Below are positions 18,201 to 28,800 of a stretch of 64,000 bases of DNA, in pieces (position 1 is the first letter of the stretch; each line of letters begins with the position of its first letter). The position numbers and the translations under genes were made by a program. Source of the stretch: an uncultured Lentisphaerota bacterium (GTDB lineage: Bacteria > Verrucomicrobiota > Kiritimatiellia > CAIQIC01); the NCBI GenBank assembly GCA_903889245.1, contig CAISWQ010000024.1, positions 1 through 64,000 of the forward strand, read 5' to 3'. The notes beneath the pieces are model-generated. The model saw only the letters and a program-made list of their open reading frames with translations. It was not told the origin of the DNA and did no database searches.

Positions 18201-21200
18201 TCTCGTGGCAACCAACCTCGGCCCGGATTATGCCTCGGCCGTGGTGGTCAGCGAGGTCATGCCGCCCAACGTGACCTTTATCAACAGCAGTTCACCGGCG
18301 TTCGACGCGGGCCTCAACCGGTGGAACCTCGGCACGTTGACGGCCTCCAACAGCGCGACCCTGACCGTCCGGGTGCGCGTGAACAACGGCACCGCCGGCG
18401 GGCCGGACCTCGACAGCGTGACGACCATCAGCGGCCACGAGAAGGATGCGGCGGCCGGCAACAATAGTTCGTCAGCTCCCTTGCATGTGCCGCTGGTGGA
18501 TGTCGGTGTTTCACAGAATATCACCGTGCCACCCGCCCACGCGCCGCACGCGAACGTGAGCAACATCCTGACGATTGCCATTGGCGCGGACAACAGCGGG
18601 CCGGACTATGCCTCGACCATCCGCATCGCCGACAACCTGCCCTCCGGTTACACGTTGATCGGCGCCAGCGCCACCCTGGGTTCTTTTGCCGGCGGCATCT
18701 GGAGCATCGGCCTGTTGGAGGCGCACAGCAACGCGACACTGACGCTGACCGTGCGGGTCAATAATGGCACAGCGGGCGGCTGGGTCACCAACACCGCCGC
18801 GTTGGCCTCGGTACACGAGCGCGACTCCAATGCCGGCAACAACAGCGCGGCCTTCGCTGTGTACATTGAATCGGCCGACATTGAGATCGCCATGACCGGC
18901 GAGGATGCCCGCAAAGCGCCGCGCTGGAGCATTCCGCTGGCGAAGGAGGGCGAGTACCGCCTGATCCTCAACTACGACATGCCGAAGTTCTTCATCAACG
19001 GCATGGGCGAGGTGGGTTCGACCAATCCGCTCTCCACCTCCTGGCATCACCTCGTGGGCCGCCTGACGCGTGGCACCAATGGCTGGGGCACGCACACGCT
19101 GGATCTGTTTGTGGATGGCGAGAAGGTGGCGACGCTGAACACCGGCGGCACGCCCTCCGGCAACACCGCCCCGCTATGCCTCGGCGTCTCCGCACCCGTC
19201 AACGGCCTCGGCTGGTTCGGCGGCGCGATGGACGAAATCCGCATCGCGCAGACCTCGCGCAGTGATGGCTGGGTGCAGACCTCCTTCAATCAGGCCAGTT
19301 CGCCGGACACCTTCCTCGCGGTCGGGGCGGAGGCGGCGGGCACGGTGCTCGCCTATCAAAAGACGTTGACGATCAACCACGCCAAGGTGGGTGGCGATGT
19401 GACCAACTTCCCGGTGCTCGTCAAGATCACCGATACCGCCCTGATGTCGGCCGCGAACGGCGGGCACGTCCAGCACGCGTCCGGTTATGACCTCAAGTTC
19501 ACGCTGCCCGACGGCACGCCGTTGAGCCACGAGGTGGAGCGGTTCGCGGGCAACACGGGCACACTGATCGCGTGGGTCAAGCTGCCGGTCGTCGCCGCCG
19601 CCACCGACACCGAGTTCCTCGTCCACTATGGCGATGCCGGCATTGCGACGCCGACGGCCAATCCCACCGAGGTCTGGGACAGCCAGTTCGCCGTGGTCCA
19701 GCACATGGATGAACTGACCGGCGACCTGCTCGACTCCACCCTCGCCGCCCGCACCGGCACGAACCATGGCGCGCGGCACCAGTATCTTGGCCAGACCGCC
19801 TCCGCCCAGATGTTCGATGGCGTCACCAACTGGGTGACCGTGGCGCACGATACCGCGCTCTCGCCGGCCACGCACGACCTGACCGTGGAGGGCTGGTTCA
19901 TCCGTCGTGGCACCGCCGCCGACACCTGGTTCAAGCTGACCATCCAGAACAAGGGGCCGGACGAGGCCGCCAATGTCGTGGTCGAGGACCGCATGAACGG
20001 CCTGACGTTCGCCGATTGGTTCTCCTATAAGGGCTACTACATCGGCTCGAACAACACCTGGCTGGTGGGCACGCTGCAATCGAACGAGACGGCTGATATC
20101 TGGATCAGTGCCAACACCACACAGACCGGCGCGGTCGCCAATGTGGCCGAGGTGATGTACGCCGATCAGGCCGATACCGACTCGCCGCATGGCAATCATG
20201 ACCCGAGCGAGGACGACCAGACCTCCTACGGACTGGGCGGCACCTCCACCCCGGCCTGGATGAAGCCCGACTTCGACATCGTCTCCATCGTCACCACGCC
20301 CGCCACACCGACCATGGGCGGCACGTTCACGGCCACAGTGACCATCCGCAACACCGGCGACTTGAGCGGTAATGCCGGAACCGTGCGGCTCTGGCTCAAT
20401 CACCTGGCGGCTGCGGTCGCCGGCGAAGCGGGCGATGCCAGCCAGATGGGCGGCACGCTGGGCGTCGGCGCGACGCGGCAGTTGACCTTCAGCGGCCTGA
20501 CCGCGCCAGGCGCGGCCGGCACCTATACGCTGCGCGCCTTCGTGGATGCGAACAACGGAACGGTGGAACACAGTGAGGGCAACAACCAGAAGACGTTGTC
20601 CTATACCTTCCTCGATAACCCGACCGAGAAGCCCGACTTCGTGGTCTCCACCGTCACCACCGTGCCGGCCACGCTGACGCCGGGCGGCTCCTTCGCGGCG
20701 GTGGTCACCGTCGTGAACCAAGGCCCGGTCTCCGGCAACGCCGGCGCGCTACGGCTCTGGTTGAACAAGAGCGCCTCCGCCGCCCTCGGTGAGGCGGGCG
20801 ATGCTGTCCAGACGATCGGCGCACTGGCCTCCGGCGCCTCCACGGTGTTGACCTTTGGCGGCCTGACCGCGCCGGCGGCGACGGGCACCTACACGCTCCG
20901 CGCCTTCGCGGATGCCGATGGCGCCACGGCGGAACAGAGCGAGGGGAACAACCAGAAGACGCTGACCTACACCTTCGCCTCGTCCGGCAGCAGCTATACG
21001 GAAAAGCCGGACTTCCTCATCACCGCGCTCACCACCACCCCGGCCACGCCGGTCAAGGGTGGCGCCTTCTCGGCCACCGTCACGGTGCTGAACCAGGGCC
21101 CGGCGGCTGGTAGCGCTGGCGTGCTGCGGCTGTGGGCCAACCACTACGCCGCCGCGGTCGCGGGCGAGGCGGGCGATGCCGCCGTCGGCGTCGGCACGCT

Positions 21201-21762
21201 GGCGTCCGGCGCCAGCGCCACGTTCACGGTCAGCGGCCTGACCGCGCCGAACGCCGATGGCACCTTCACGCTGCGCGCCTTCGTGGATGCCAACGGCGGA
21301 ACGGCGGAGCAAAGCGAGGGCAACAATCAGAAGACCATGAGCTACACCTTCGCGCCTTCGGGTTCGGGCGGTGGTGGCGGTGGCGGCGGCGGTTCCACCT
21401 ATGTGCCGAAGCCCGACTTCATCATCACCGCGATCAGTTTCAGCCCGGCCACGCTGACCCTCGGCGGCACCTTCACCGCCTACGTCACCGTGATGAACAA
21501 TGGGCCGGTTTCCGGTCACGCCGGCTCGCTGGACATCTATATTGACCGCCTCGCCGCCGCTCCGGCGGGCACGGCAGGCGACGCGAACCAGGCGGTCGGC
21601 ACACTGGCCGCCGGCGAGGTCAAGACCATCACGTTCACCGGCCTGACCGCGCCGGCCACGATGGGCACGCATACTTTCCGCGCGTTCATCGAGAGCCAAG
21701 GCGCGGTCGCCGAACAGAGCGAGGGCAACAACCAGAAGACGCGCACCTACGGCTTCTATTAA
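15292..21762 (+). CDS. Giant secreted protein: beta-helix, 8 DUF11 repeats, permuted DUF2341-LamG, 4 CARDB
   Basis: 2156 aa, ATG after GGAGGGG. A signal peptide of about 24 residues ends near TPAA. Residues about 25-340 form a right-handed beta-helix (choice-of-anchor/pectate-lyase-like; repeated GGGVYLYNGGLARNCLITGN-type coils). From about 342 there are seven complete ~120-residue DUF11 repeats, beginning near bases 16315, 16684, 17044, 17407, 17773, 18133 and 18493 with [LM]xDLG and NxGPDxAxxVxVxDxLP signatures. An eighth DUF11 (from 18871) is split by a DUF2341-LamG cassette in permuted order (see separate entry). Four CARDB domains follow (KPDF starts near 20263, 20632, 21004 and 21409), the last after a poly-Gly linker. 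There is no LPXTG or PEP-CTERM tail. It is probably an adhesin-like or glycan-binding surface protein; substrate unknown. Confidence 0.85.
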   Translation: MKMTIRAVTGAVGALLLSTFSTPAATLHVVGGNPDATPPFASWATAAADIQTAINAASTGDTILVTNGTYALSAQVNISKGVTVRSANGAAVTILDGGGAMRCAYLNHAGAVLDGFTLQHGSLPAGSGGGANINAGVLHRCIVQQNVALNGAGVYIGSSGSVESSLIRDNTIAAWTNINHGGGGVYLYNGGLARNCLITGNTSESYGGGVNIWTAGRVESCTIVGNTASNGAGIRARLASTVLNSILHGNHVSTDWQLSGTGQAFTNCATPNITGLPGDGNVTNAPQFVNQATGNYRLKYGAALMNAGANQGWMGVATDLDGASRIMAGAVDIGAYETHDTVNLGAAVSADALNPNEGATVTLAITVTNAGPIEMTGINASYLLPAGLSAVSFTPSTGNYVPATGAWTLDSLTVGGSATLVAVATVDAGQGGNAINNTLTITAVEQGDAVAADDTASVTLHVPLADLGLTMSVNQPLPVVGETVNFLLVATNLGPDAATALQVTDQLPSELTLTGSTASQGSYAGGVWTIGTLAAGGSARLTLAATINAGTAGQNITNSASITAVAEADHAAANNGASVAVHVPLIDLGVTKSVNQPSAIEGEQVLYTLVVTNASADGATQITVSNILPVGVTFLLASSPDFTTNGNVWTIASLAAGGSLTLTVSAQVEAGTAGGNLAGASVVVAREQEANAGNNTSGTAPLHVSLVDVAVDVTASNVRPNENEVITLTVLATNLGPDTATAVSVQDLLPAGLTLLGADSAAYTDTNGVWNVGTLSAHAGALLTLTAQVQAATAGLNITNTAALAAVHENESGTGNNSASVILHVPLINLGLTKDVDQPRPNEGDTITYTLVVTNAGPDNASTVAVANVLPAGVTFVSGSSPAYTTNDNLWTIGTLAAHASATLVVQAQVNTGTAGSDVDCLSALTGFEKDADLTDNSDGASIRVPLMDLGIVKTVDNARPIEHEVVLFTLVATNLGPDYASAVVVSEVMPPNVTFINSSSPAFDAGLNRWNLGTLTASNSATLTVRVRVNNGTAGGPDLDSVTTISGHEKDAAAGNNSSSAPLHVPLVDVGVSQNITVPPAHAPHANVSNILTIAIGADNSGPDYASTIRIADNLPSGYTLIGASATLGSFAGGIWSIGLLEAHSNATLTLTVRVNNGTAGGWVTNTAALASVHERDSNAGNNSAAFAVYIESADIEIAMTGEDARKAPRWSIPLAKEGEYRLILNYDMPKFFINGMGEVGSTNPLSTSWHHLVGRLTRGTNGWGTHTLDLFVDGEKVATLNTGGTPSGNTAPLCLGVSAPVNGLGWFGGAMDEIRIAQTSRSDGWVQTSFNQASSPDTFLAVGAEAAGTVLAYQKTLTINHAKVGGDVTNFPVLVKITDTALMSAANGGHVQHASGYDLKFTLPDGTPLSHEVERFAGNTGTLIAWVKLPVVAAATDTEFLVHYGDAGIATPTANPTEVWDSQFAVVQHMDELTGDLLDSTLAARTGTNHGARHQYLGQTASAQMFDGVTNWVTVAHDTALSPATHDLTVEGWFIRRGTAADTWFKLTIQNKGPDEAANVVVEDRMNGLTFADWFSYKGYYIGSNNTWLVGTLQSNETADIWISANTTQTGAVANVAEVMYADQADTDSPHGNHDPSEDDQTSYGLGGTSTPAWMKPDFDIVSIVTTPATPTMGGTFTATVTIRNTGDLSGNAGTVRLWLNHLAAAVAGEAGDASQMGGTLGVGATRQLTFSGLTAPGAAGTYTLRAFVDANNGTVEHSEGNNQKTLSYTFLDNPTEKPDFVVSTVTTVPATLTPGGSFAAVVTVVNQGPVSGNAGALRLWLNKSASAALGEAGDAVQTIGALASGASTVLTFGGLTAPAATGTYTLRAFADADGATAEQSEGNNQKTLTYTFASSGSSYTEKPDFLITALTTTPATPVKGGAFSATVTVLNQGPAAGSAGVLRLWANHYAAAVAGEAGDAAVGVGTLASGASATFTVSGLTAPNADGTFTLRAFVDANGGTAEQSEGNNQKTMSYTFAPSGSGGGGGGGGGSTYVPKPDFIITAISFSPATLTLGGTFTAYVTVMNNGPVSGHAGSLDIYIDRLAAAPAGTAGDANQAVGTLAAGEVKTITFTGLTAPATMGTHTFRAFIESQGAVAEQSEGNNQKTRTYGFY
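18925..19929 (+). other. Circularly permuted DUF2341-LamG cassette inside a DUF11 domain
   Basis: Between two Trp codons (18925-18927 and 19927-19929) the protein reads, in order, the C-terminal half of a LamG/concanavalin domain (GEYRLILNYDMPKFFING to FLAVGAE), a DUF2341 domain (YQKTLTINHAKVGGDVTNFP to FLVHYGD), and then the N-terminal half of LamG (VVQHMDELTGDLLDSTLA to VEGWFIRRGTAADTW). Normal proteins read DUF2341 then an intact LamG. Rejoining the flanks gives an uninterrupted DUF11 start (ADIEIAMTGEDARKAPRW + FKLTIQNKGPDEA). The base sequence CTGG is present at both junctions and the period is 1002 bp, in frame. Confidence 0.65.
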
Positions 21763-21786
21763 GAGCCGCGCCGTCTCCGCGGTCCC

Positions 21787-21823
21787 GACACATGACGCTT
21801 GGTATGGCGTCATGTGTCATTTT
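21787..21823 (+). terminator. Hairpin terminator after the 2156-aa gene
   Basis: Perfect 12-bp stem GACACATGACGC / GCGTCATGTGTC with an 8-nt loop, followed by ATTTTG, 25 bp after the stop codon. It separates the giant gene from the HEAT lipoprotein operon. The T tract is short, so partial read-through is possible. Confidence 0.7.
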
Positions 21824-21844
21824 GAGGTATCCATAACCGCGCAC

Positions 21845-22849
21845 ATGAAACTCCCCGGTTCCAGTTGGCCGCTTGCCGCCGGACTCGGCCTCTGGCTGGT
21901 GGCGGGTTGTGCCCAGCCAGAGCCACCAGCCAGCCCGGAATCACCCTCCAGAACAGCCAAGACGGCTCGTGTCCAGTCGCCCCTGCGCGTCAAGGCCATC
22001 CCCGCAGCCGCGCCGAACCTCCGCCCGCCTGCTGATGACGCCACCGCCTTCCCCGGTGCGGTGGGAGCGGACAACCTCACGTCAGTCGCCGGCCCGGCGG
22101 CGCACCCGCAGGCGGTACTCGCCGCGATGAACGCGATCCGCCGCGCCACCACCGAGGCCGACCGCCGCCGCGCGGTCGCCACGTTTGTCGGCCAGGCCAA
22201 CCTCAGCGCCCATAATCCGGCCTCGGTGGAAATGCTGCTCGACGCCCTGAAGCTTGCGCCGGAGTGCGATGTCGTCATGGCGGTCCAGCAGGTGCTTGGC
22301 CAGTCGCCCGACACCGCCGTGCCGTTTATGGCCGCCCTGCTCTATCGCGACGCGACGACGCCGACGGAGCGCGAACGACTGCTCGGCGTCATCCGCCATG
22401 CGCAAACGCCTGCCGCGGTGACCATGCTGACGGGACTCGCCGATGGCGCGGCCGGCCACTATACCGAGCCGCTGGCGCTGGCGGCGATTGACACGCTCGG
22501 CGTCATTGGTACACCAGCGGCTGTCCGCGATCTCGCCGGCCGGATCGAGACGGCGGGCGCGCAGGGACAAAACGCGCAGGTGCTGGTCGAGGCGTTGTCG
22601 CGCACGGTCAATCCCGCCGCCTTTGACTGGCTGGCTGCCGCCGCGCGCGGCGAGGGCAGCGTCAACACGCAGGTACGACTGGCCGCGCTCAACGCGCTCG
22701 GCAACTACCCCACCACCGCCAGCCGCGAGGCGCTCCATCAGATCATCGCGCGCGAAGCCGATGCGGCGCTGCAGACGGCCGCCAAGAGTGCGCTCAAGCG
22801 GGCCAGCCTGGAGTTGCCGGAGGACTTCGGTAAACCCGCCACGCCATGA
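21845..22849 (+). CDS. HEAT-repeat lipoprotein
   Basis: 334 aa. ATG 21845 begins a lipoprotein signal (LAAGLGLWLVAGC lipobox). A Pro-rich linker of about 60 residues is followed by alpha-helical HEAT/armadillo-like repeats (PAAVTMLTGLADGAAG, PLALAAIDTLGVIGTPAAV, QVRLAALNALGNYPTTASRE). Such proteins act as scaffolds in the envelope. The stop codon overlaps the ATG of the next gene (ATGA at 22846-22849), so it is translationally coupled to the 2192-aa NHL/esterase protein and may help in its export or anchoring; that last point is inference. Confidence 0.8.
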   Translation: MKLPGSSWPLAAGLGLWLVAGCAQPEPPASPESPSRTAKTARVQSPLRVKAIPAAAPNLRPPADDATAFPGAVGADNLTSVAGPAAHPQAVLAAMNAIRRATTEADRRRAVATFVGQANLSAHNPASVEMLLDALKLAPECDVVMAVQQVLGQSPDTAVPFMAALLYRDATTPTERERLLGVIRHAQTPAAVTMLTGLADGAAGHYTEPLALAAIDTLGVIGTPAAVRDLAGRIETAGAQGQNAQVLVEALSRTVNPAAFDWLAAAARGEGSVNTQVRLAALNALGNYPTTASREALHQIIAREADAALQTAAKSALKRASLELPEDFGKPATP

Positions 22850-25800
22850 AGCAGGCCCATCCAGCCTCCACCGGTGCGGCACTTTTCCAAGGCTTGGAAA
22901 AACAGCGGAGGATTTTTCCAGGGCTTGGAAAAGCGTGGGCCTCTTTTTTCCAATTCCTGGAAAAACCACGCGCCGGCTTTTCCAATCCCTGGAAAGGCGT
23001 TTGGCCGCTGCTACTGCTCGGCGCGGCGCAGGGCGCGCTGGATTATGACTTCGCGACGCTGGCCGGCCAGATGGGCACCAACGGCTCCGCCAACGGCACG
23101 GGCAGCGCCGCGCAGTTCGATCAACCCGGCGGCCTCGTGATCGCGAGCAACGGCACCCTCTATGTCGCCGACTCCGCGAACCACACCATCCGCGCCATCG
23201 CGCCCGGCGGCGTGGTCACCACCCTGGCCGGCAGCGCGGGCCTGTCCGGCACGAACGACGGTGTGGGCGCGGCGGCGCGCTTCAGCTTTCCGCAGGGGCT
23301 GGCGCTGGACAGCAACGGCCATCTCGTCGTGGCCGACACCGGCAACAGCACGATCCGCAGGGTTACACCGGAGGGTGTCGTGACCACCTTCGCCGGCAGT
23401 GGCGGACGATCCGGCACGAACGACGGTGTGGGAGCGGCGGCGCGCTTTTTGCATCCCTATGGCGTGACCGTGGATGGCGCGGGCCAGCTTTTCGTGACGG
23501 ACACCGGCAACGACACGATCCGCAAAATCACGCCGCTCGGCGAGGTGACCACGTTCGCCGGCCAGGCCGGGAGCAGCGGCAGCACGGATGGCACCGGCCA
23601 TCTCGCGAGCTTTTTCTCGCCCACCGGCATCGTCGTGGATCGCAGCAACGTGGTCTTTGTGGCCGATACCGACAACTCCAAGATCCGCCGCCTCGACGCC
23701 GCCGGCAACGTCTCCACTTTCGCCGGCGCCACGGAACCGGGCCACCTCGATGGCACTGGCACGGCGGCAAGTTTCTCCCAGCCCTATGGCTTGGCGCTGG
23801 ACGCGGTCGGCAACCTCTATGTGGCGGACAAGGGCAATGGCGCGTTGCGCCGCATCAGCCCAACGGCGGAGGTGACGACCTCGGCCAATTCCACCAACCT
23901 CGTCGGTGGCCTCGCGCCGCAGGCGGTGGCTGTGGACACCGGCGGCAACGTCCTGCTCGCCGACACCGGCAGGCAGGTGGTGCGGAGTGGCGAACTGACC
24001 GGGGGCGGACTGATCCTCGTGCAGGCGGGCACCGGCGGCGGCGAGGTCAGCGGCTCCGGCCTCTTCCTGAACGCCTCGAACGTGCAACTTTCCGCAACCG
24101 CCTCCCATGGCTGGGCCTTCCTGAACTGGAACGATGGCGACACCAACAGCACGCGCACCATCACCGTCGCCGGCAGCGCCACCTACACCGCCACGTTCGG
24201 CCAATGGGGCCTGGTCACCGTGTTGGTTGTTCCGACCAACGCGGGCAGCGCGAGTGGTGGCGGTTCCTATGCGCTGGGTTCCCATGCGCTGCTCACGGCG
24301 ATCGCCTCCAATGGCTGGCAGTTTGCCAGTTGGAACGAAACGATCACAAGCAATCCGTGGCCATTTGCCGTGTCGCAGGCCACGACCTGCACGGCCTATT
24401 TCATCCCTGCACGCACCGAATATGTTTTTCAGGATGACTTCGAGCAGGGTCTGGGTAACTGGTCGGTGAGCGGTAGTGGCGCGCGCTGGGGCTTGCAGCC
24501 TTGGCCTTTCGGCGGCACTTCGGTTTGGTGCGCCGCGGATTCCGGCGATGGTTGTGCACCCTGGGGTGCGGCCTATCGGTATGCCAACAGCATGGACACC
24601 CGTCTGGAGCGTTCGTTCGACCTGCGCGGCTACACCACGGCCACGCTGCGCTTCGATTACAAACTCCTCACGGAAAGCGCGCATGATTTTCTGAAGGTGT
24701 ATATCAATGGTGACGAGGTGTTCAGTCAGAGTGGTTATGCCAACTGGAGCGCGACCGGCGCGGGTGCCGAGCGCGCAGGTTTCCACAGGGAACTCGACCT
24801 TTCGGCCTACTGTGGACAGGCCGGCGTCACGGTAAGGTTTGCTTTCGAGAGTGATGCTACCTTGGATGGCAGCAACCTCTCCCTGGGGATGGATGCCGGA
24901 GCGGTGGGCGCCCTACTGGATAATATGCTGATCTTTGGTTCGCGACATCCGACAGGTCAAAAGGTGCTGGGTGTCCCGGTCAAAGGAAAGTTACACCTCC
25001 TGTGCTGCGGGCAGTCAAACATGGCAGGCGCATCAGATGGTTATGGCACTTTACCCGCCTACATGCAGGCCGATGGCAGCGGGGCCTCGAATTGTTACTT
25101 CCACAATTTCTGGGAGAGTCCTGGCTTGACCAACTCGTATGGTCCCCTGCGAGCGTTTAACGCCTCCTACTGGGGGCCGGAGCTGACCATGGGCGATCAA
25201 CTCGCCCGTCAACTGCATATTCCTGTCTTCATCAGCAAGTGGGCGTCGGGGGGGTCCGATCTGGCGAATATGTGGCGCAAAGGCGTCCATGGTTTTTACA
25301 CGAATATCGTCCCCACCGCCACCGGCACCTCGAATGTCTGGCCAACCGCAGGCAGTGTGGACGCCTTCATCTGGGTGCAGGGAGAAAGCGATACCGCAGC
25401 CTTCACCAGCGCCTACGCCTACGAAGCCCATCTGCGGCAATTTATCGCCGATGTACGCGCCGACCTTGGACAATTACACCTCCCCTTCCTCATCCTGGGC
25501 TTGAGCGAAAAATTCCAGACCAACACGTTGGGCAACGCCGTCTGGCAAGCGCAGCAGCGGGTGGCCGCCACCGACCCCGATGTTTTCTTTATCGCCGCCG
25601 ACGGCGCACCGCGCCAACCTGCGCCGTGGGATTCACATTATACCAGTGCGGGCTATCAGGAGATCGGACAACGCCTGGCCAGCAACCTTGTGAGCGCCGC
25701 CAGAGTGATCAGCCCGGCGATAGCCAGCAGCGTCACCAATGACGCTCATGCAATCAGTTCCGCTGGCGTGACCTGTTGGTTGCCATGCGAGAGCACCAAC

Positions 25801-28800
25801 CTGATGGACATTTCCAGTTCGGCTCACTATCTCACCAACTACAACCTCTATGCCCAAAGCATCTGGACCAACGCCCAGGGCTGGTTGCGGTTGGGGGATC
25901 AGGGCGCCTTGCAAATCGGCACCAACCTCGCTTTCAACAGTTCATCGCTATCAGTTAGCCTGTGGGTCTATTCAACCACGCCCGACCATGCGCCCTTCGC
26001 CTTGGGCGCTTGGTTCGGCGCAGAATGGCCGTTGAGTCTTGCCACCATATTGCACACGAGCAATGTCCAGGATGGCCGGCCACAAGCCGCGCTCCGCTCC
26101 TACGGCAATTATGTGTCGGACGCCAGTGTCCAGGGGCTGTTGACGATGTATGTAGAAAACCGGATTACAACCGGCTGCTGGCATCACATAGGTGTGGTGC
26201 TCGATCGCGCCGGGGGTACACTCACCACTTTCTTAAACGGTATACCGGCCGCGCAACAAACTGGAAATTTCGCCAGTTCCTCCAATCTCATTCAAAGCCT
26301 CTGGCTGGGCACCCTCTGCGGCGGCGGTAATCGTACAGTTGGTTTCATGCGCCATCCGATGCTCTGGCCACGCGCACTTTCACGTGAGGAACTCTGGGGT
26401 CTCTATCAATTGCAATTGCGCGGTCAACGCGGCGCACAGGTCTATCAACTCTCTGTTCAAGCCAATCCTGCGCACGGTGGCGTTGTCCAAGGCGGTGGCT
26501 TGTTCACACTCGATGCTGCACCACAGATCACAGCGAGCGCCTCCAACGGCTGGGGCTTTCTGGGTTGGAGCGATGGTGGCACGCAGACCACACGTGTCCT
26601 GACACCGGTGGACGGCAGTGCCGCTTACACCGCCAACTTCGGCCTGCTGGCGACGCTTGTCGTGGTTGCCAACACCAACGCCGGCGGCAGCGTCACGGGC
26701 AGCGGCACCTTCTTTGTCGGTAGCAATGCCACGTTGATCGCAACAGCCTCCAATGGCTGGTGTTTCCTCGGCTGGCAGGATGGTGTGACCAATGCCTCGC
26801 GCACTATCGTCGTCGCCTCGAACATGAATTATACGGCCACCTTTGCGCCGGTCACCACCGTGACCACCGTAGACCTTCCACCGGAAGGAGGCCGTTCCAG
26901 CGGCGGCGGCATCTATGTCGTCGGTTCCAACGTCACGCTCACGGCGACGGCCTCGAACGGCTGGCTCTTCACCAGTTGGAACGGCGCGTTCACCAATAAT
27001 CCGTGGACTTTCAGCGCACCGGAGGGCGGTAGCCTCTGTACCGCCAACTTCGCGCGCATCAGTATCGTGAGCGTATGGGCCAGCCCGACGAATGGAGGCG
27101 ATGTCACCGGCGGCGGCGTGTATTTCTCCGGCAGCCCTGCGACGCTGACGGCGACGGCATCGAACAACTGGCTGTTCACAGGCTGGGGCGGTGGCGTGAC
27201 GAACAATCCGCTGACCATTGTGGCGCCGGAAACCAACCTCAGCTATACGGCCTACTTCGCCGAGACCGCCAACATCACGGCGGGCGTCAACACGAATGCT
27301 GGCGGCAGTGTCACGGGCAGTGGCACTTTCTTTGTCGGCAGCAACGCCACGTTGACCGCCACAGCGTCTAATGGCTGGTTATTCCTGCGCTGGAGCGATG
27401 GCAACACCAGCAACCCGCGCACCGTAGCGGTCGGGTCCGGTGGCGCAACGTACACCGCCGTTTTTGCGCCAACGGCGGTGCTGGTCGTGCAGGCCGATCC
27501 CGTCAGCGGCGGCAGTGTCACGGGCGGCGGCACCTTCGTGGTGGGCAGCACCAACTGGATTGCAGCGACGGCCTCGAATGCTTGGTGGCGTTTCCTCGCC
27601 TGGCAAGACGGCAACACCAACGCCGCCCGCAGCATCATCATGCCGGCTGGCGGTGCGACCTATCTTGCCAGTTTTGCCGCGTTGGGCACAGTCGCGCTCT
27701 ACGCCAGTCCGACCAACGGCGGCAACATCGCTGGCGCTGGAACGTATATCGTCGGCAGCAATGCCACGCTCACCGCGACGGCCTCCAACGGCTGGGTTTT
27801 CCTCCATTGGAACGGCAGCGTCACCAATAACCCCTGGCTCCTTTCCGTCACCAGTGGCGCGACCGTTTGTACGGCAGCTTTCGCCAGGGTCAGCGTGGTG
27901 ACGGTACTGGCCACACCGACGCATGGTGGCAGCGTAACGGGTGGAGGCACCTATTTCGCCGGCAGCAACGCCACGCTCACGGCCACACCCGCGGGCAACT
28001 GGGGCTTTGGCGGCTGGAACGATGGTCACACCAGTACGGTTCGCTCCATCACCGTGCCGGTAACCAACAGCACCTACACCGCCACGTTCCTTGCGCCGGC
28101 CACCGTCACAGCCGGCGTGACTCCGCCTGCCGGCGGCAGCGTCAGCGGCGCGGGCACCTATGCGCCGGGCACCAACATCACCCTGCTGGCGACGCCCAAT
28201 ACTGGCTGGGGTTTTCTCAACTGGACCGATGGCGACTCCAGTAATCCACGCGTGGTCACCGTGCCTGCCGGCGGCGCCGGTTATACGGCACGCTTTGCCT
28301 CGGTGGCGGGCCTCGGTACGGCGCTGGAGGCGCCGCAGTTGACGTGGGGCCTCGGCGGCAGTGCGGCCTGGGCCGGTCAGACCACCACGACACACGGGAC
28401 GCCTTCCGCGGCGCAAAGCGGAGTGCTGAACGCAGGACAGCAGTCATGGATTCAGACGACGACCAATGGTCCGCTCTCCCTGCTGTTCTGGTGGAAGGTC
28501 TCCGCGGCGGCGAACAACTCGCTCCAGTTCTATGTCAATACCCAGTTGGTCTCGCAAATTTCCGGGAATGTGGACTGGCAGCAGTACGTCACCTTCCTCG
28601 GCACCACCAATTCATACACGCTGAAATGGGTCTACTCGAAGACCAGCGCGACGGTCACCGGCAGCGACGCCGGCTTCGTGGATCAGGTGACCGTGCTCAC
28701 CTGCCCGTATGCGACCAACGTCCCACAACTCTTCTTCCAGGAACCCGCCGGCATGATCGCAAGCTGGGTGGTCGAGACCAACGGCGCGTTCCGCTTTGCG

